In this document: one piece after another, positions 50,579-61,581 of the stretch | Position numbering within the stretch: position 1 is the stretch's first letter | How the letters are laid out: every line of letters begins with the position of its first letter | DNA from: Methylosinus sp. LW4 | GTDB taxonomy: Bacteria; Pseudomonadota; Alphaproteobacteria; Rhizobiales; Beijerinckiaceae | DNA length: 64,000 nucleotides | Assembly: GCF_000379125.1 (NCBI RefSeq) | Contig: NZ_KB900626.1 | Coordinates: 2,552,667-2,616,666, forward strand | Reading direction: 5' to 3' | Notes under the pieces: generated by a model | The model's database searches: none | The model's input: only the letters and a program-made list of their open reading frames with translations | What the model was told of the DNA's origin: nothing | Position numbers and translations under genes: made by a program

Positions 50579-51769
50579 ATGAGCCCGGATCAAGACGAAG
50601 CGACGGGTTGGACGGTTCCGGTCCACACGGGGGTTCTGGTTCTCGCCAGCGGCGAGGCGATTTTCGGCTTCGGCTTCGGCGCCGTCGGCGCGGCCGTCGG
50701 CGAGGTCTGCTTCAACACCGCAATGACCGGCTATCAGGAAATCCTCACCGATCCTTCCTACGCCGGGCAGATCGTCACCTTCACCTTTCCGCATATCGGC
50801 AATGTCGGCGTCAATGACGAGGATGTCGAGACCGTCGATCTCGACAGAAGCTCCGGCGTGCGCGGCGTGATCGTCGCCGCGCCGTCGAGCGATCCGTCCA
50901 ATTATCGCGCGCTGCGGCCGCTCGGCGAATGGCTGGCGGCGCGGGGGATCATCGGCCTTTGCGGCCTGGACACGCGCGCGCTGACGGCGCTGATCCGCGA
51001 GAAGGGCATGCAGAACGCCGTCATCGCCTTCGCGCCGGACGGCGTGTTCGACCTCGCCGCGCTGCGCGCCGAGGCCGCCGCCTGGCCGGGCATAGACGGC
51101 ATGGATCTCGTGCCCTCCGTCACCGCGCCCGCGCGCTATGAATGGGACGAGACCGTCTGGCGGCAGGCCACAGGCTATGGCAAGCGCGGCGGGAAGAAAC
51201 TCCGCGTCGTCGCCGTGGATTATGGCGTGAAGCGCAATATTCTGCGGCTGCTGGCGGAGGCCGGCTGCGAGGTGATCGTCGTGCCGGCGACGACCAGCGC
51301 CAAGGATATTCTCGCGCTCTCGCCCAATGGCGTGTTTCTCTCCAATGGGCCGGGCGATCCGGCCGAGACCGGCAAATACGCCGTGCCGACCATTCGCGAG
51401 CTATTGGCGGCGAAAATTCCCACCTTCGGCATTTGCCTCGGCCATCAGATGATGGCGCTCGCCGTCGGCGCGAAGACGCAGAAAATGCCGCAGGGCCATC
51501 ACGGCGCCAATCATCCGGTGAAGGATTTCACCACAGGCAAGGTGGAGATCGTCTCGATGAATCACGGCTTCGCCGTGGATCGCGACAGCCTGCCGGCCAA
51601 TGTCGCCGAGACGCATCGCTCGCTGTTCGACGGCTCCAATTGCGGCATTGCGCTGGCCGATCGCCCGGCCTTCTCCGTGCAGCACCACCCGGAAGCCTCC
51701 CCCGGCCCGCAGGACAGCCATTATCTCTTCGCGCGCTTTGTGGATATGATGGAGAAGGCGCGGGCGTGA
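50579..51769 (+). CDS. carA: Carbamoyl-phosphate synthase small subunit
   Basis: 396 residues from the ATG at 50579; ATGs at 50537 and 50477 are in frame but add Arg-rich sequence. The N-terminal domain (CFNTAMTGYQEILTDPSYAGQ) and class I glutamine amidotransferase domain are complete: nucleophile Cys in GICLGHQMM, His and Glu in QHHPEASPGP. It supplies ammonia from glutamine to CarB for arginine and pyrimidine synthesis. carB is not adjacent; a toxin-antitoxin pair follows after 16 bases. Confidence 0.96.
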   Translation: MSPDQDEATGWTVPVHTGVLVLASGEAIFGFGFGAVGAAVGEVCFNTAMTGYQEILTDPSYAGQIVTFTFPHIGNVGVNDEDVETVDLDRSSGVRGVIVAAPSSDPSNYRALRPLGEWLAARGIIGLCGLDTRALTALIREKGMQNAVIAFAPDGVFDLAALRAEAAAWPGIDGMDLVPSVTAPARYEWDETVWRQATGYGKRGGKKLRVVAVDYGVKRNILRLLAEAGCEVIVVPATTSAKDILALSPNGVFLSNGPGDPAETGKYAVPTIRELLAAKIPTFGICLGHQMMALAVGAKTQKMPQGHHGANHPVKDFTTGKVEIVSMNHGFAVDRDSLPANVAETHRSLFDGSNCGIALADRPAFSVQHHPEASPGPQDSHYLFARFVDMMEKARA

Positions 51770-51785
51770 GCAGATAGAGAAAGCC

Positions 51786-52079
51786 ATGAGACGCGACGAA
51801 GCCATAGAACGACTGAGAGCGCATGAAGCCGAGTTGCGGCGGCTCGGCGTGCTCAGTCTCTATCTGTTCGGCTCGACCGCTCGCGACGAAGCTGGCTCCA
51901 CATCGGATGTCGATTTGTTTTTCGACTATCGAAAAGGCGAGCTCGGCCTTTTCGAGCTGATGGACTTAAAGGATTATGCTTACGACCTTCTGGGGAGCCC
52001 GGTCGACATCATGACGCGCGACAGCTTGCACAAAGCATTGCGGGAGCGGATCGAAAAGACCGCATTGCGTGTGTTCTGA
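51786..52079 (+). CDS. MntA-type nucleotidyltransferase (antitoxin candidate)
   Basis: 97 residues with a minimal polymerase-beta-like nucleotidyltransferase fold: the motif LFGSTARDEAGSTSDVDLFF holds Gly29-Ser30 and the metal-binding Asp41 and Asp43. In described MntA-HepT pairs, this enzyme AMPylates the HepT RNase and neutralises it. The third acidic residue may be in the segment VDIMTRD. It starts 16 bases after carA and its stop shares one base with the start of the HepT-like gene (TGATG). Confidence 0.85.
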   Translation: MRRDEAIERLRAHEAELRRLGVLSLYLFGSTARDEAGSTSDVDLFFDYRKGELGLFELMDLKDYAYDLLGSPVDIMTRDSLHKALRERIEKTALRVF

Positions 52080-52441
52080 TGGCAATCTCTTCGAATGTTC
52101 CGCGCCTGCAGGACATCATCGAAGCGATAGAGCATATTCACGAGTGCATGGCCGAGGCCTCGCTCGAGGATTTCGAAGCTGATTGGCGACGACAATGGCT
52201 CGTCGAGCGTGGCGTCGAGATCATTTCCGAAGCGAGCCGCCATCTCGACGATGAGCTGAAGGCGCGTCACCCTGAAATTCCCTGGCGCAAGGTGGCCGGC
52301 ATCGGCAATGTGCTGCGGCATAGCTACGAGACAGTCGCCGCCGCAGTCCTGTGGAAGCTCGCGCAGAGCGACCTCCAACCATTGGAAAAAGTCTGCCGTG
52401 CGGAACTCGAATCCTTACGAAAAAAGCCTGTTTCTGATTGA
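52079..52441 (+). CDS. HepT-like (DUF86) ribonuclease toxin candidate
   Basis: 120 residues, all-helical HEPN fold of the DUF86 group. The active-site motif is R80-H81-S82-Y83 in GIGNVLRHSYETV. In typical HepT the motif is R-x(4-6)-H-x-Y; here the distal Arg of the usual MRN word is Gly-Asn, while Arg precedes His directly, a form that occurs in the PWRKVAGIGN subgroup. It should act as an RNase held by the MntA-like partner. One-base overlap with MntA suggests coupling. Confidence 0.85.
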   Translation: MAISSNVPRLQDIIEAIEHIHECMAEASLEDFEADWRRQWLVERGVEIISEASRHLDDELKARHPEIPWRKVAGIGNVLRHSYETVAAAVLWKLAQSDLQPLEKVCRAELESLRKKPVSD

Positions 52442-52463
52442 TACGCGTAGCGATGACCGCCCC

Positions 52464-53252
52464 TCACCCGATCGCGATCGCCGACACCAGCCGCCCATAA
52501 TCCGGCTCCTTGCGATGCACGCTACGACGGTAGCTGAAGCAGCGGGCCTCGTCCGCATAAGTGTCGATGCGCAAATTCTCGAAAGAGGCGACATTCGCCG
52601 CCTCGACGCGCCGCGTGATGAAAGACGGCAGATCGAACATGGAATGCCCATCGCGCGTCGATGGCGTGAAGAAAGGCGCAAAGCCCGCATCCTCGGCGAG
52701 GAACCGCTCGACGAATTCCGCGCCCACCTCGTAGCTCTCGCGGCCGATGGCCGGGCCGAGCGCGACATGGATATCGGCGCGATGCGCGCCATGCGTTTCC
52801 ATCAGAGCGATCGTCGCCTCGATCATGCCGGTGAGCGCGCCCTTCCATCCCGCATGGCAGGCGCCGATGACGCCCGCGCTTGCGTCGGCGAAGAGCAGCA
52901 TTCCGCAATCGGCGCCGGTGACGCCGAGCGCCAGCCCTTCGACATTGGTGACGAGGCCGTCGCAACGCGGCCGCTCCGTCTCGGCCCAAGGCTCGGCGAC
53001 AAAGAGCGCGTCGCGCGAATGAATCTGATAGGGCACGAGCAGACGATGCGCCTTCGCGCCGAGGCGCCGCGCCATGCGCGCGCGATTCTCGGCGACGCGC
53101 GCGGCCTCGTCATTGGAGCCGACGCCGCCATTGAGCGAAGCGTAGACACCCTCCGACACGCCGCCGGCGCGCGTGAAGAAAGCGTGGCGAACGCCCGGCA
53201 GAGCGAGATTGCCGGCGCCGAGCGCGTCCAGCGCCTCCATTGTCTCGGTCAT
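52464..53252 (-). CDS. pgeF: Peptidoglycan editing factor / multicopper laccase-domain protein
   Basis: 262 residues. YfiH/DUF152 landmarks: FFTRAGGVSEGVYASLNGG, VPYQIHSRDAL, TGADCGMLLF, ACHAGWKGALTGMIEAT and ALGPAIG, with zinc ligands His (QIHS), Cys (ADCG) and His (CHAGW). The family has been described as purine nucleoside phosphorylase/adenosine deaminase-like and, in Escherichia coli, as a peptidoglycan editing factor. It overlaps midA by 4 bases and is last in lgt-midA-pgeF. Confidence 0.92.
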   Translation of the reverse strand: MTETMEALDALGAGNLALPGVRHAFFTRAGGVSEGVYASLNGGVGSNDEAARVAENRARMARRLGAKAHRLLVPYQIHSRDALFVAEPWAETERPRCDGLVTNVEGLALGVTGADCGMLLFADASAGVIGACHAGWKGALTGMIEATIALMETHGAHRADIHVALGPAIGRESYEVGAEFVERFLAEDAGFAPFFTPSTRDGHSMFDLPSFITRRVEAANVASFENLRIDTYADEARCFSYRRSVHRKEPDYGRLVSAIAIG

Positions 53253-54331
53253 TGGAAAAACCCTGGCAGAAGCGGCATATCGGGATGCGTCACGGCGATG
53301 ACCTTGAACAATTCACCCATGTCGCGCTTGGGATCGCCGGCGCCGATGAGACGCGCGAGCGCAATGTCGATCTCGGCGCGCTGCTCTGTGGTCGCACGTT
53401 TCTTCAAAGCTTCGGCGCGCTCGACGACGCCGAGCTGGCGCAGAAACGCGCTCTGCGTCACCGGCCCTTGCACTTTCGCGCCGGCCGCCGTCGCGGCGCG
53501 CGCCAACGCAGCGAAATCGACATGGGTGGTGAGATCGGCCTCGCCCGGCGCCTCCAGCGGATCGACATAGGCGTGGCGCGACACCGCCTGCAATGTCTCG
53601 CCCAGCGCCGTCTGCGTATAGCCATAGTCGACAACGAGCAGCGCCCCGCCCTGCGCGACGAGACGCGCGGCGATATCGCGCATGATGCGCGCGCCGATCG
53701 CGCCGATCTCTATGATCGAGCCTTCCGGCGCCGCGACGGTGAGATCGGCCTCGACGCTTTCGCCGACGCCGAAAGCGAGCGCGTCATTCTCGTCCATGCC
53801 GACGAGCCGCTCGCTCCAGCCGCGCTCCGTCTGCACGAAATGGCGCACCGGCAGCGCGTCGAAAAACTCATTGGCGATGATGATCGCCGGCCCATCGGGA
53901 ATGCGCGCGACATCGGCGCTCCAGGAGACGTGCGCCGGCGCATTGGCGAGCGTCTGCCGCTGCCGCGCCTCGAGCACAGGGCTCGTCTCGACGAGATGCA
54001 CGTCCAGCGCGGACAGAAAATCTGGCGCGATGCGCGCGACGCGCAGCGCATCCGCCATCAGCGTGCCGCGGCCCGGACCGAGCTCGACGAGCCGCAGCGG
54101 CGCAGGCGAGCGCGCGGCGCGCCACGCCTCTTGCGCGAACAGGCCGATGAGCTCGCCGAACATTTGGCTGATCTCCGGCGCGGTGATGAAATCGCCGCCG
54201 GCGCCGAAAGGATCGCGCGTCGTGTAATAGCCCTTGGTGGGATGCGACAGCGCGAGCGTCATGTAGCGCTCGAGCGTGATCGGCCCCTCCTGCGCGATGA
54301 GCTCGAGGATTTCTTCTCGCAAGGCGCTCAT
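53249..54331 (-). CDS. SAM-dependent methyltransferase of the MidA/NDUFAF7 family
   Basis: 360 residues. Words of the family: LALSHPTKGYYTTRDPFG, DFITAPEISQMFGE, RLVELGPGRGTLMADALR (SAM site), IIIANEFFDALPVRHFV, and LLVVDYGY. NDUFAF7 methylates an arginine of the 49-kDa complex I subunit in mitochondria, so assembly of NADH dehydrogenase is the likely bacterial role. It overlaps both lgt and pgeF by 4 bases. Confidence 0.92.
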   Translation of the reverse strand: MSALREEILELIAQEGPITLERYMTLALSHPTKGYYTTRDPFGAGGDFITAPEISQMFGELIGLFAQEAWRAARSPAPLRLVELGPGRGTLMADALRVARIAPDFLSALDVHLVETSPVLEARQRQTLANAPAHVSWSADVARIPDGPAIIIANEFFDALPVRHFVQTERGWSERLVGMDENDALAFGVGESVEADLTVAAPEGSIIEIGAIGARIMRDIAARLVAQGGALLVVDYGYTQTALGETLQAVSRHAYVDPLEAPGEADLTTHVDFAALARAATAAGAKVQGPVTQSAFLRQLGVVERAEALKKRATTEQRAEIDIALARLIGAGDPKRDMGELFKVIAVTHPDMPLLPGFFQ

Positions 54332-55149
54332 GCGGCGACTCTCCGCGGGCGCAGCGCATAGATTATGAGCGCGGCGCCGATCAGCATCATCGGCGCGGAC
54401 AGCGCCATGCCCATTGTGAGGCCATTGTCCAAAGCCTCCGACAGAGGATCGGGCTCGCGAAAGAATTCGCTGACGATGCGCGCAGCGCCATAGCCCAGAC
54501 CGAAGAGTCCGGTGGCGAGGCCCGGCCGCTTCAGCGCGCCGCGCTGCGCCGCAATGGCGAGCAGAATATAGAGCGCGACGCCCTCGAGCCCCGCCTCATA
54601 GAGCTGGCTCGGATGGCGCGGCGCATCGCCGGCGCCGGGAAACACCATGGCCCAAGGAACGTCGCTCTCGCGGCCCCACATCTCCGGCTTGATGAAATTG
54701 GCGAGGCGGCCGAAGAAAATGCCGATCGGCGCGACGGTCGCGCAAATGTCGGCGACGGTGAGCGCGAGAATCTTCTCGCGCCATGCGAACAGCGTCATGG
54801 CCACGATCGCGCCGATCAGCCCGCCGTGAAACGCCATTCCGCCTTTCCAGGTTTTCACGATCTCTTCGGGATGCGCGAAATAGAAGGCGCGCTCATAGAA
54901 GAGCACATGGCCGAGCCGCCCGCCGATGATGACGCCGAGCGCGACATAGACGAGCAGATCGTCGAGGCTCTCGCGTGACGGATGCACGACATTTCCCCAT
55001 AAATGCTCGCGCGAGACGAGGCGGCGCGCATAGAGCCAGCCGAGCGCGAGCCCGGCGATATAGGCGAGCGCATACCAGCGTATGGGCAGCGGTCCGAGCT
55101 CGACCAGAACTGGATCGATCATCGGAAAGGGAAGCGCGAGGATTGGCAT
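54328..55149 (-). CDS. lgt: Phosphatidylglycerol-prolipoprotein diacylglyceryl transferase
   Basis: 273 residues with seven membrane helices. Lgt signatures: IRWYALAYIAGLALGWLYARR, GGRLGHVLFYE, GGMAFHGGLIGA and FFGRLANFIKPEMWGR, the last holding the essential Arg and Asn, then HPSQLYEAG. It adds diacylglycerol to the lipobox cysteine of prolipoproteins such as the glycine-zipper lipoprotein in this window. First of lgt-midA-pgeF, 66 bases after the aldo/keto reductase gene. Confidence 0.96.
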   Translation of the reverse strand: MPILALPFPMIDPVLVELGPLPIRWYALAYIAGLALGWLYARRLVSREHLWGNVVHPSRESLDDLLVYVALGVIIGGRLGHVLFYERAFYFAHPEEIVKTWKGGMAFHGGLIGAIVAMTLFAWREKILALTVADICATVAPIGIFFGRLANFIKPEMWGRESDVPWAMVFPGAGDAPRHPSQLYEAGLEGVALYILLAIAAQRGALKRPGLATGLFGLGYGAARIVSEFFREPDPLSEALDNGLTMGMALSAPMMLIGAALIIYALRPRRVAA

Positions 55150-55215
55150 GACGACTCGTGGTTGCAGCGAATGGCCGCGAGCTTAGCGCGCGATGGCGCG
55201 TCTGTCATGACCGCT

Positions 55216-56262
55216 TCATTTCGGCTCGAATGGCGCAGGACGGCGAAAGGCGCCCTGACGCTCGAGCATCCAGCCCGGATATTCCTTCGCCAGCGCGCTC
55301 CCCGCATCGAGCCGCTCCATATCCTGCGCATCGAGCTGCAGCTTCACGGCGGCGAGGTTTTGCTCGAGCTGATCGATGCGCCTCGCGCCGATGATGACAG
55401 TGGTGACGAAAGGCTTGGCGAGAACATAGGCGAGCGCCACTTCGGCGACGCTCGCGCCATGCTTCGCGCCGATCTCGCGCATCTTCGCGACGCAAGCCCA
55501 GGCGCGATCCTTGTCGACGGGGGGAAAGTCGAAAGAGACGCGGCGTCCCTCGGCGCCCTCCGGCGCGCCCGGTCCATATTTGCCCGAGAGCAGGCCGCCG
55601 GCGAGCGGCGACCACACCATGAGGCCGAGCTTCTCCTCTGTGAGAAGCGGGACGATCTCGCGCTCGAGATCGCGGCCGGCGATGGAATAATAGGCCTGCA
55701 CCGTCTCGTAACGCGCATAGCCCAACCGCTCCGAGACGCCGAGCGCCTTGGCGATGCGCCAAGCCTGCCAATTGGAAAGGCCGATGTAGCGCACCAGCCC
55801 GCGCGAGACGAGATCGTCCAGCGCGCGCAATGTCTCCTCTATCGGCGTCACGGCGTCATTGCCGTGGATCTGATAGAGATCGATGTGATCGGTCTGCAAG
55901 CGCTCGAGGCTCGCCTCGACGCTGTCCATTATGTGCCCGCGCGAGGCGCCGCGATCATTGGGGCCGGCGCCGGACTCGCCATAGAATTTCGTGGCGATGA
56001 CGACGTCCTTGCGCTTCACGCCGAGATCGACGAGCGCTTGCCCCACCATCTTCTCCGAGCGGCCGAAGGAATAGACGTCGGCCGTGTCGATGAAATTGAC
56101 GCCGGCCGAAAAAGCGCGCTCGACGATGCGCGTCGCCGCCTGCTGATCGACATCGGCGATCGCGCCCCAGATGCCCGCGCCGCCCGCCTCGCCGAACGTC
56201 ATCGCGCCGAGGCAGATTTCCGAGACGAAGAGGCCTGTGCGGCCGAGCTGATTGTATCGCAT
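55216..56262 (-). CDS. Aldo/keto reductase
   Basis: 348 residues from the ATG at 56262. The NADPH-dependent (alpha/beta)8 barrel has the catalytic tetrad: Asp in DTADVYSFGRSE, Tyr of the same motif, Lys in VVIATKFYG, His in LYQIHGND; also YIGLSNWQAWRI and the C-terminal VTTVIIGARRIDQLEQNL. It resembles the YajO/general stress AKR group acting on aldehydes. Its ATG shares one base with the fadJ stop, so it is coupled to the beta-oxidation genes; the substrate is unknown. Confidence 0.92.
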   Translation of the reverse strand: MRYNQLGRTGLFVSEICLGAMTFGEAGGAGIWGAIADVDQQAATRIVERAFSAGVNFIDTADVYSFGRSEKMVGQALVDLGVKRKDVVIATKFYGESGAGPNDRGASRGHIMDSVEASLERLQTDHIDLYQIHGNDAVTPIEETLRALDDLVSRGLVRYIGLSNWQAWRIAKALGVSERLGYARYETVQAYYSIAGRDLEREIVPLLTEEKLGLMVWSPLAGGLLSGKYGPGAPEGAEGRRVSFDFPPVDKDRAWACVAKMREIGAKHGASVAEVALAYVLAKPFVTTVIIGARRIDQLEQNLAAVKLQLDAQDMERLDAGSALAKEYPGWMLERQGAFRRPAPFEPK

Positions 56263-58469
56263 CACGCCGCCTTCGCCTGCGCGCCATATTTGCCGTAGAA
56301 GCTCTCGCCTTTTTTCGCCATGTCGCGCAGCTCGGCGGGCGCGGCGAAGCGCTCGCCGTATTTCTGCGTGAGCGCGTCGCAAATGGCGACGAAGGCCGCC
56401 GTTCCGACGCCGTCGATGTAAGACAAAGTGCCGCCGGTGAAAGGCGCGAAGCCGAAGCCGAGAATGGAGCCGACATCCGCCTCGCGCGGATCGGTGACGA
56501 CGCCCTCGAACAAAACGCGCGCCGCTTCCACCGCCTGCACGACGAGGAAGCGCTGCTTCAGCTCCTCCACATCGATCGCGTCGGGATCGAGCTTCTCGTC
56601 GGCGAGCGCGGCGAGGCCCGGCCACAGGCTTTTCTTGCCGCTCGCTGGATAATCATAGAAACCCTTGCCGTTCTTGCGGCCGAGGCGCCCTTCCTGCTCC
56701 ACCATGAAATGCAGCACGCGCTCCTGCGTCGGATCGACGGCGGCCTCGCCGAGATCCTTCTTGGTCGCGAGATGAATCTTCCAGGCGAGATCGAGCGCGA
56801 TCTCGTCATTGAGCGAGAGCGGGCCGACCGGCATTCCGGCCATGCGCGCGGCGGTCTCGATCATCGCCGGCGGCACGCCTTCGGTGAGCATGATCTGCCC
56901 TTCGCGCACGAAATTCAGCACGCAGCGATTGGCGTAGAAGCCGCGTGAATCATTGACGACGATCGGCGTCTTCTTCAGCACGCGCACAAAGTCGAGCGCC
57001 GTCGCCACGGCGCGGTCATTGGTCTTCTTGCCGCGGATCACCTCGACGAGCAGCATTTTCTCGACCGGCGAGAAGAAATGAATGCCGACGAAATTCTCGG
57101 GGCGGAGCGACGTCTCGGCCAGCGAGGTGATGGGCAGAGTGGAGGTGTTGGAGGCGAAGATCACATCCGGCCCCACCACCGCTTGCGCTTTCTTCGTCAC
57201 TTCCGCCTTCACGCCGCGCTCCTCGAACACGGCCTCGACGACGAGATCGGCGCCGGCGAGCTTCTCATAATCCGGCGTCGCGGTGATGCGCGAAAGCAGC
57301 GCTTCCTTGTCCGCCGCCGTGGCGCGGCCGCGTGAGACCTGGCCGGAGATGAGCTTGTCGATCACCGCCTTGCCCTTGTCGGCGCTCTCCTGATCGCGAT
57401 CGATCAGCACCACTTCTATGCCGGCGAGCGCGCTGACATAAGCGACGCCCGCGCCCATGAAGCCGGCGCCGAGCACGCCGATCTTGGCGAATTTCGCCGG
57501 CGGAATTTCCTTCGGCCGATGCGCGCCCTTCTCCAGCTCATTCTTGGAGAGGAAGAGCGAGCGGATCATTGCCGCGGCCTGCTTGGAGCGCAGAATATGC
57601 GCGAACCAGCGCGCCTCGACGCGCAAGCCGAGATCGAAAGGCAATTGCAGCCCCTCGAAGACGCTGTGCAATATCGCCTTGGCGGCCGGATAATTGTCGA
57701 AGGTCTCGCGGCGATAGATGGCGTTGGCGGCCGGCCACACCATCATGCCGCCGGGCGAATAGACGCGGCCGGACGGCGGCTTGAAGCCTTCGACGTCCCA
57801 AGGCGCCTTGCCCTTGCCGCCATTGACGATCCATGCGCGCGCCCGCTCGACGATCTCGCCTTGCGGCGCGAGCTCGTGAACGAGTCCGGCGGCCTTTGCC
57901 TTGGACGCTTTCAATTGCTCGCCCTTGAACAGCAATTGCAGCGCGTCGCCCGTCTGCATCAGCCGCGCGATACGCTGCGTGCCGCCGGCGCCGGGGAAGA
58001 GGCCGACCTTGATTTCCGGCAGGCCGACCTTGGTTTTGTCGGAGTCGGAGAGCACGCGATAATGGCAGGCGAGCGCGAGCTCGAAAGCGCCGCCGAGACA
58101 CGCGCCGTGAATGGCGATGGCGAAGGGTTTGCCATTGGTCTCGAGCTTGCGATAGAGCAGCGACAATCTGCGCGCGCCTTCGAAGAACTGCTTCATCGCA
58201 GCCTCCTCGCCCTGCTCGCGCACGGCCTTGGCGTATTCCACCGCGCTCTTCTGCAGCATGGAGAGATCGGCGCCGCCGGAGAAGGCCGGCTTGCCCGATG
58301 CGATCACGCAGCCCTTGATCTCGGCGTTGCTCGCCACCTCGCCGATGACTTTTTCCAATTCGTCCATCACCTCGAATGTGATGACGTTCATCGAGCGTTC
58401 GGGGCTGTCCCAAGTGAGCAGAGCGACGCCATCGGCGCCGGTCTCGAAACGGAAATTGACGAGGTTCAT
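56262..58469 (-). CDS. fadJ: 3-hydroxyacyl-CoA dehydrogenase / enoyl-CoA hydratase
   Basis: 735 residues, a two-domain trifunctional-like alpha subunit. Hydratase half: AIHGACLGGAFELALAC and VGLPEIKVGLFPGAGGTQR, which contain the oxyanion-hole glycines and catalytic Glu residues. Dehydrogenase half from about 330: NAD site GVLGAGFMGAGVAY, IFASNTSTLPI, IHFFSPVEKM with the catalytic His, and NDSRGFYANR. It hydrates and oxidises acyl-CoA. It lies 25 bases after the thiolase gene and shares one base with the AKR gene. Confidence 0.95.
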   Translation of the reverse strand: MNLVNFRFETGADGVALLTWDSPERSMNVITFEVMDELEKVIGEVASNAEIKGCVIASGKPAFSGGADLSMLQKSAVEYAKAVREQGEEAAMKQFFEGARRLSLLYRKLETNGKPFAIAIHGACLGGAFELALACHYRVLSDSDKTKVGLPEIKVGLFPGAGGTQRIARLMQTGDALQLLFKGEQLKASKAKAAGLVHELAPQGEIVERARAWIVNGGKGKAPWDVEGFKPPSGRVYSPGGMMVWPAANAIYRRETFDNYPAAKAILHSVFEGLQLPFDLGLRVEARWFAHILRSKQAAAMIRSLFLSKNELEKGAHRPKEIPPAKFAKIGVLGAGFMGAGVAYVSALAGIEVVLIDRDQESADKGKAVIDKLISGQVSRGRATAADKEALLSRITATPDYEKLAGADLVVEAVFEERGVKAEVTKKAQAVVGPDVIFASNTSTLPITSLAETSLRPENFVGIHFFSPVEKMLLVEVIRGKKTNDRAVATALDFVRVLKKTPIVVNDSRGFYANRCVLNFVREGQIMLTEGVPPAMIETAARMAGMPVGPLSLNDEIALDLAWKIHLATKKDLGEAAVDPTQERVLHFMVEQEGRLGRKNGKGFYDYPASGKKSLWPGLAALADEKLDPDAIDVEELKQRFLVVQAVEAARVLFEGVVTDPREADVGSILGFGFAPFTGGTLSYIDGVGTAAFVAICDALTQKYGERFAAPAELRDMAKKGESFYGKYGAQAKAA

Positions 58470-58494
58470 CGGGTCGCTCCCGCAGGCTTGAAAT

Positions 58495-59703
58495 TCACAC
58501 GCGCTCGATGATCGTCGCGGTTCCCATTCCCGCGCCGATGCAGAGCGTCACCAGCGCCGTGGACTTGCCGCTGCGCTCCAATTCGTCCAACGCCACGCCG
58601 ACCAGCATCGCGCCCGTGGCGCCGAGCGGATGGCCGAGGGCGATGGCGCCGCCATTCACATTCACCTTGGAATCGTCGAGGCCGAAAGCCTGCATGAAGC
58701 GCAGCACCACGGCGGCGAAAGCCTCGTTCACCTCTATGAGGTCTATGTCGGAAAGGCTCATGCCGGCCTTGGCGAGCAGCTTCTTCGTCACATCCACCGG
58801 GCCGGTCAGCATCAGCGCCGGCTCCGAGCCGATATTGGCGAAGGCGCGGACGCGCGCGCGGGGCTTCAGCCCATGGCGCTCGCCCGCCTCGCGCGAGCCG
58901 AGCAGAACCGCCGCGGCGCCGTCGACGATGCCGGAGGAATTGCCGGCGTGATGCACATGGGTCAATTTCTCGACATCGGGATGCGCCTGAATGGCGACCG
59001 CGTCGAAGCCCGCCTGCTCGGCGAAGAAAGCGAATGACGGCTTCAGCGCGGCGAGCGACTGCATATCGGTCGCGGGGCGCATATGCTCGTCGCGATCCAG
59101 AATAGTGAGGCCGTTGACGTCCTTCACCGGCGCGATGGATTTCGAAAAGCGCTTCTCCTCCCAGGCGCGCGCGGCGCGCTGCTGCGACTGCACTGCATAG
59201 GCGTCGACATCGTCGCGCGAGAAGCCGTATTTCGTCGCGATGAGATCGGCGGAGACGCCCTGCGGCATGAAGTAAGAGGGAATGGCGATGGTCGGATCGA
59301 CCGGCCAAGCGCCGCCGGAGGCGCCGATGCCGACGCGACTCATGCTCTCGACGCCGCCGCCGATGGTCAGCTCGTGCTGGCCGGACATGATCTGCGCCGC
59401 CGCGAAATTCACCGAGTCGAGACCGGACGCGCAGAAGCGATTGATCTGCACGCCGGGCACATCATAGCCATAGCCGGCGGAGATCGCCGCGGCGCGGGCG
59501 ATGTCGCCGCCCGCCTCGCCGACCGGATCGACGCAGCCGAGGATCACATCATCGACCGGCGCGCCGTCGAGATTGTTCCTCTCCTTCAGCGTCGAAAGAG
59601 CGGTGACGGCGAGGCCGAGGCTCGACACCTCATGCAGCGAGCCATCGGGCTTGCCGCGACCGCGCGGCGTGCGCACGGCGTCGTAGATATAGGCTTCGGG
59701 CAT
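58495..59703 (-). CDS. fadA: Acetyl-CoA C-acyltransferase (thiolase)
   Basis: 402 residues. The acyl-accepting cysteine is in NRFCASGLDSVNFA, the VNEAFAAV word follows, the active His is in LGHPLGATGA and the second Cys in CIGAGMGTATI. This fits degradative thiolase that cleaves 3-ketoacyl-CoA in beta-oxidation; substrate chain length cannot be read. It is 87 bases downstream of the acyl-CoA dehydrogenase gene, across a large inverted repeat. Confidence 0.93.
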   Translation of the reverse strand: MPEAYIYDAVRTPRGRGKPDGSLHEVSSLGLAVTALSTLKERNNLDGAPVDDVILGCVDPVGEAGGDIARAAAISAGYGYDVPGVQINRFCASGLDSVNFAAAQIMSGQHELTIGGGVESMSRVGIGASGGAWPVDPTIAIPSYFMPQGVSADLIATKYGFSRDDVDAYAVQSQQRAARAWEEKRFSKSIAPVKDVNGLTILDRDEHMRPATDMQSLAALKPSFAFFAEQAGFDAVAIQAHPDVEKLTHVHHAGNSSGIVDGAAAVLLGSREAGERHGLKPRARVRAFANIGSEPALMLTGPVDVTKKLLAKAGMSLSDIDLIEVNEAFAAVVLRFMQAFGLDDSKVNVNGGAIALGHPLGATGAMLVGVALDELERSGKSTALVTLCIGAGMGTATIIERV

Positions 59704-59720
59704 GAGGAACTCCTCTCAGA

Positions 59721-59786
59721 GCGAATAGGGAGTAGCGAATAGCGAATAGTCGCCTCTCTATTCGCTATTCGCTACTCCCTATTCGC
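59721..59786. repeat. Perfect 29-bp-arm inverted repeat built from GCGAATAG units
   Basis: Arms 59721-59749 and 59758-59786 are exact reverse complements with an 8-base loop TCGCCTCT. Each arm contains GCGAATAG, GGAGTA, GCGAATA and GCGAATAG. It fills most of the 87-base spacer between the acyl-CoA dehydrogenase (stop at 59791) and thiolase genes, so the long hairpin would form inside the operon mRNA. It lacks a T-tract. Confidence 0.9.
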
Positions 59787-59790
59787 TTCG

Positions 59791-61581
<1,791 letters not shown>

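Noticed and set aside
59721..59786. GCGAATAG repeats considered as a CRISPR array
   Set aside because: Units are adjacent and inverted, with no regular unique spacers and no cas genes.
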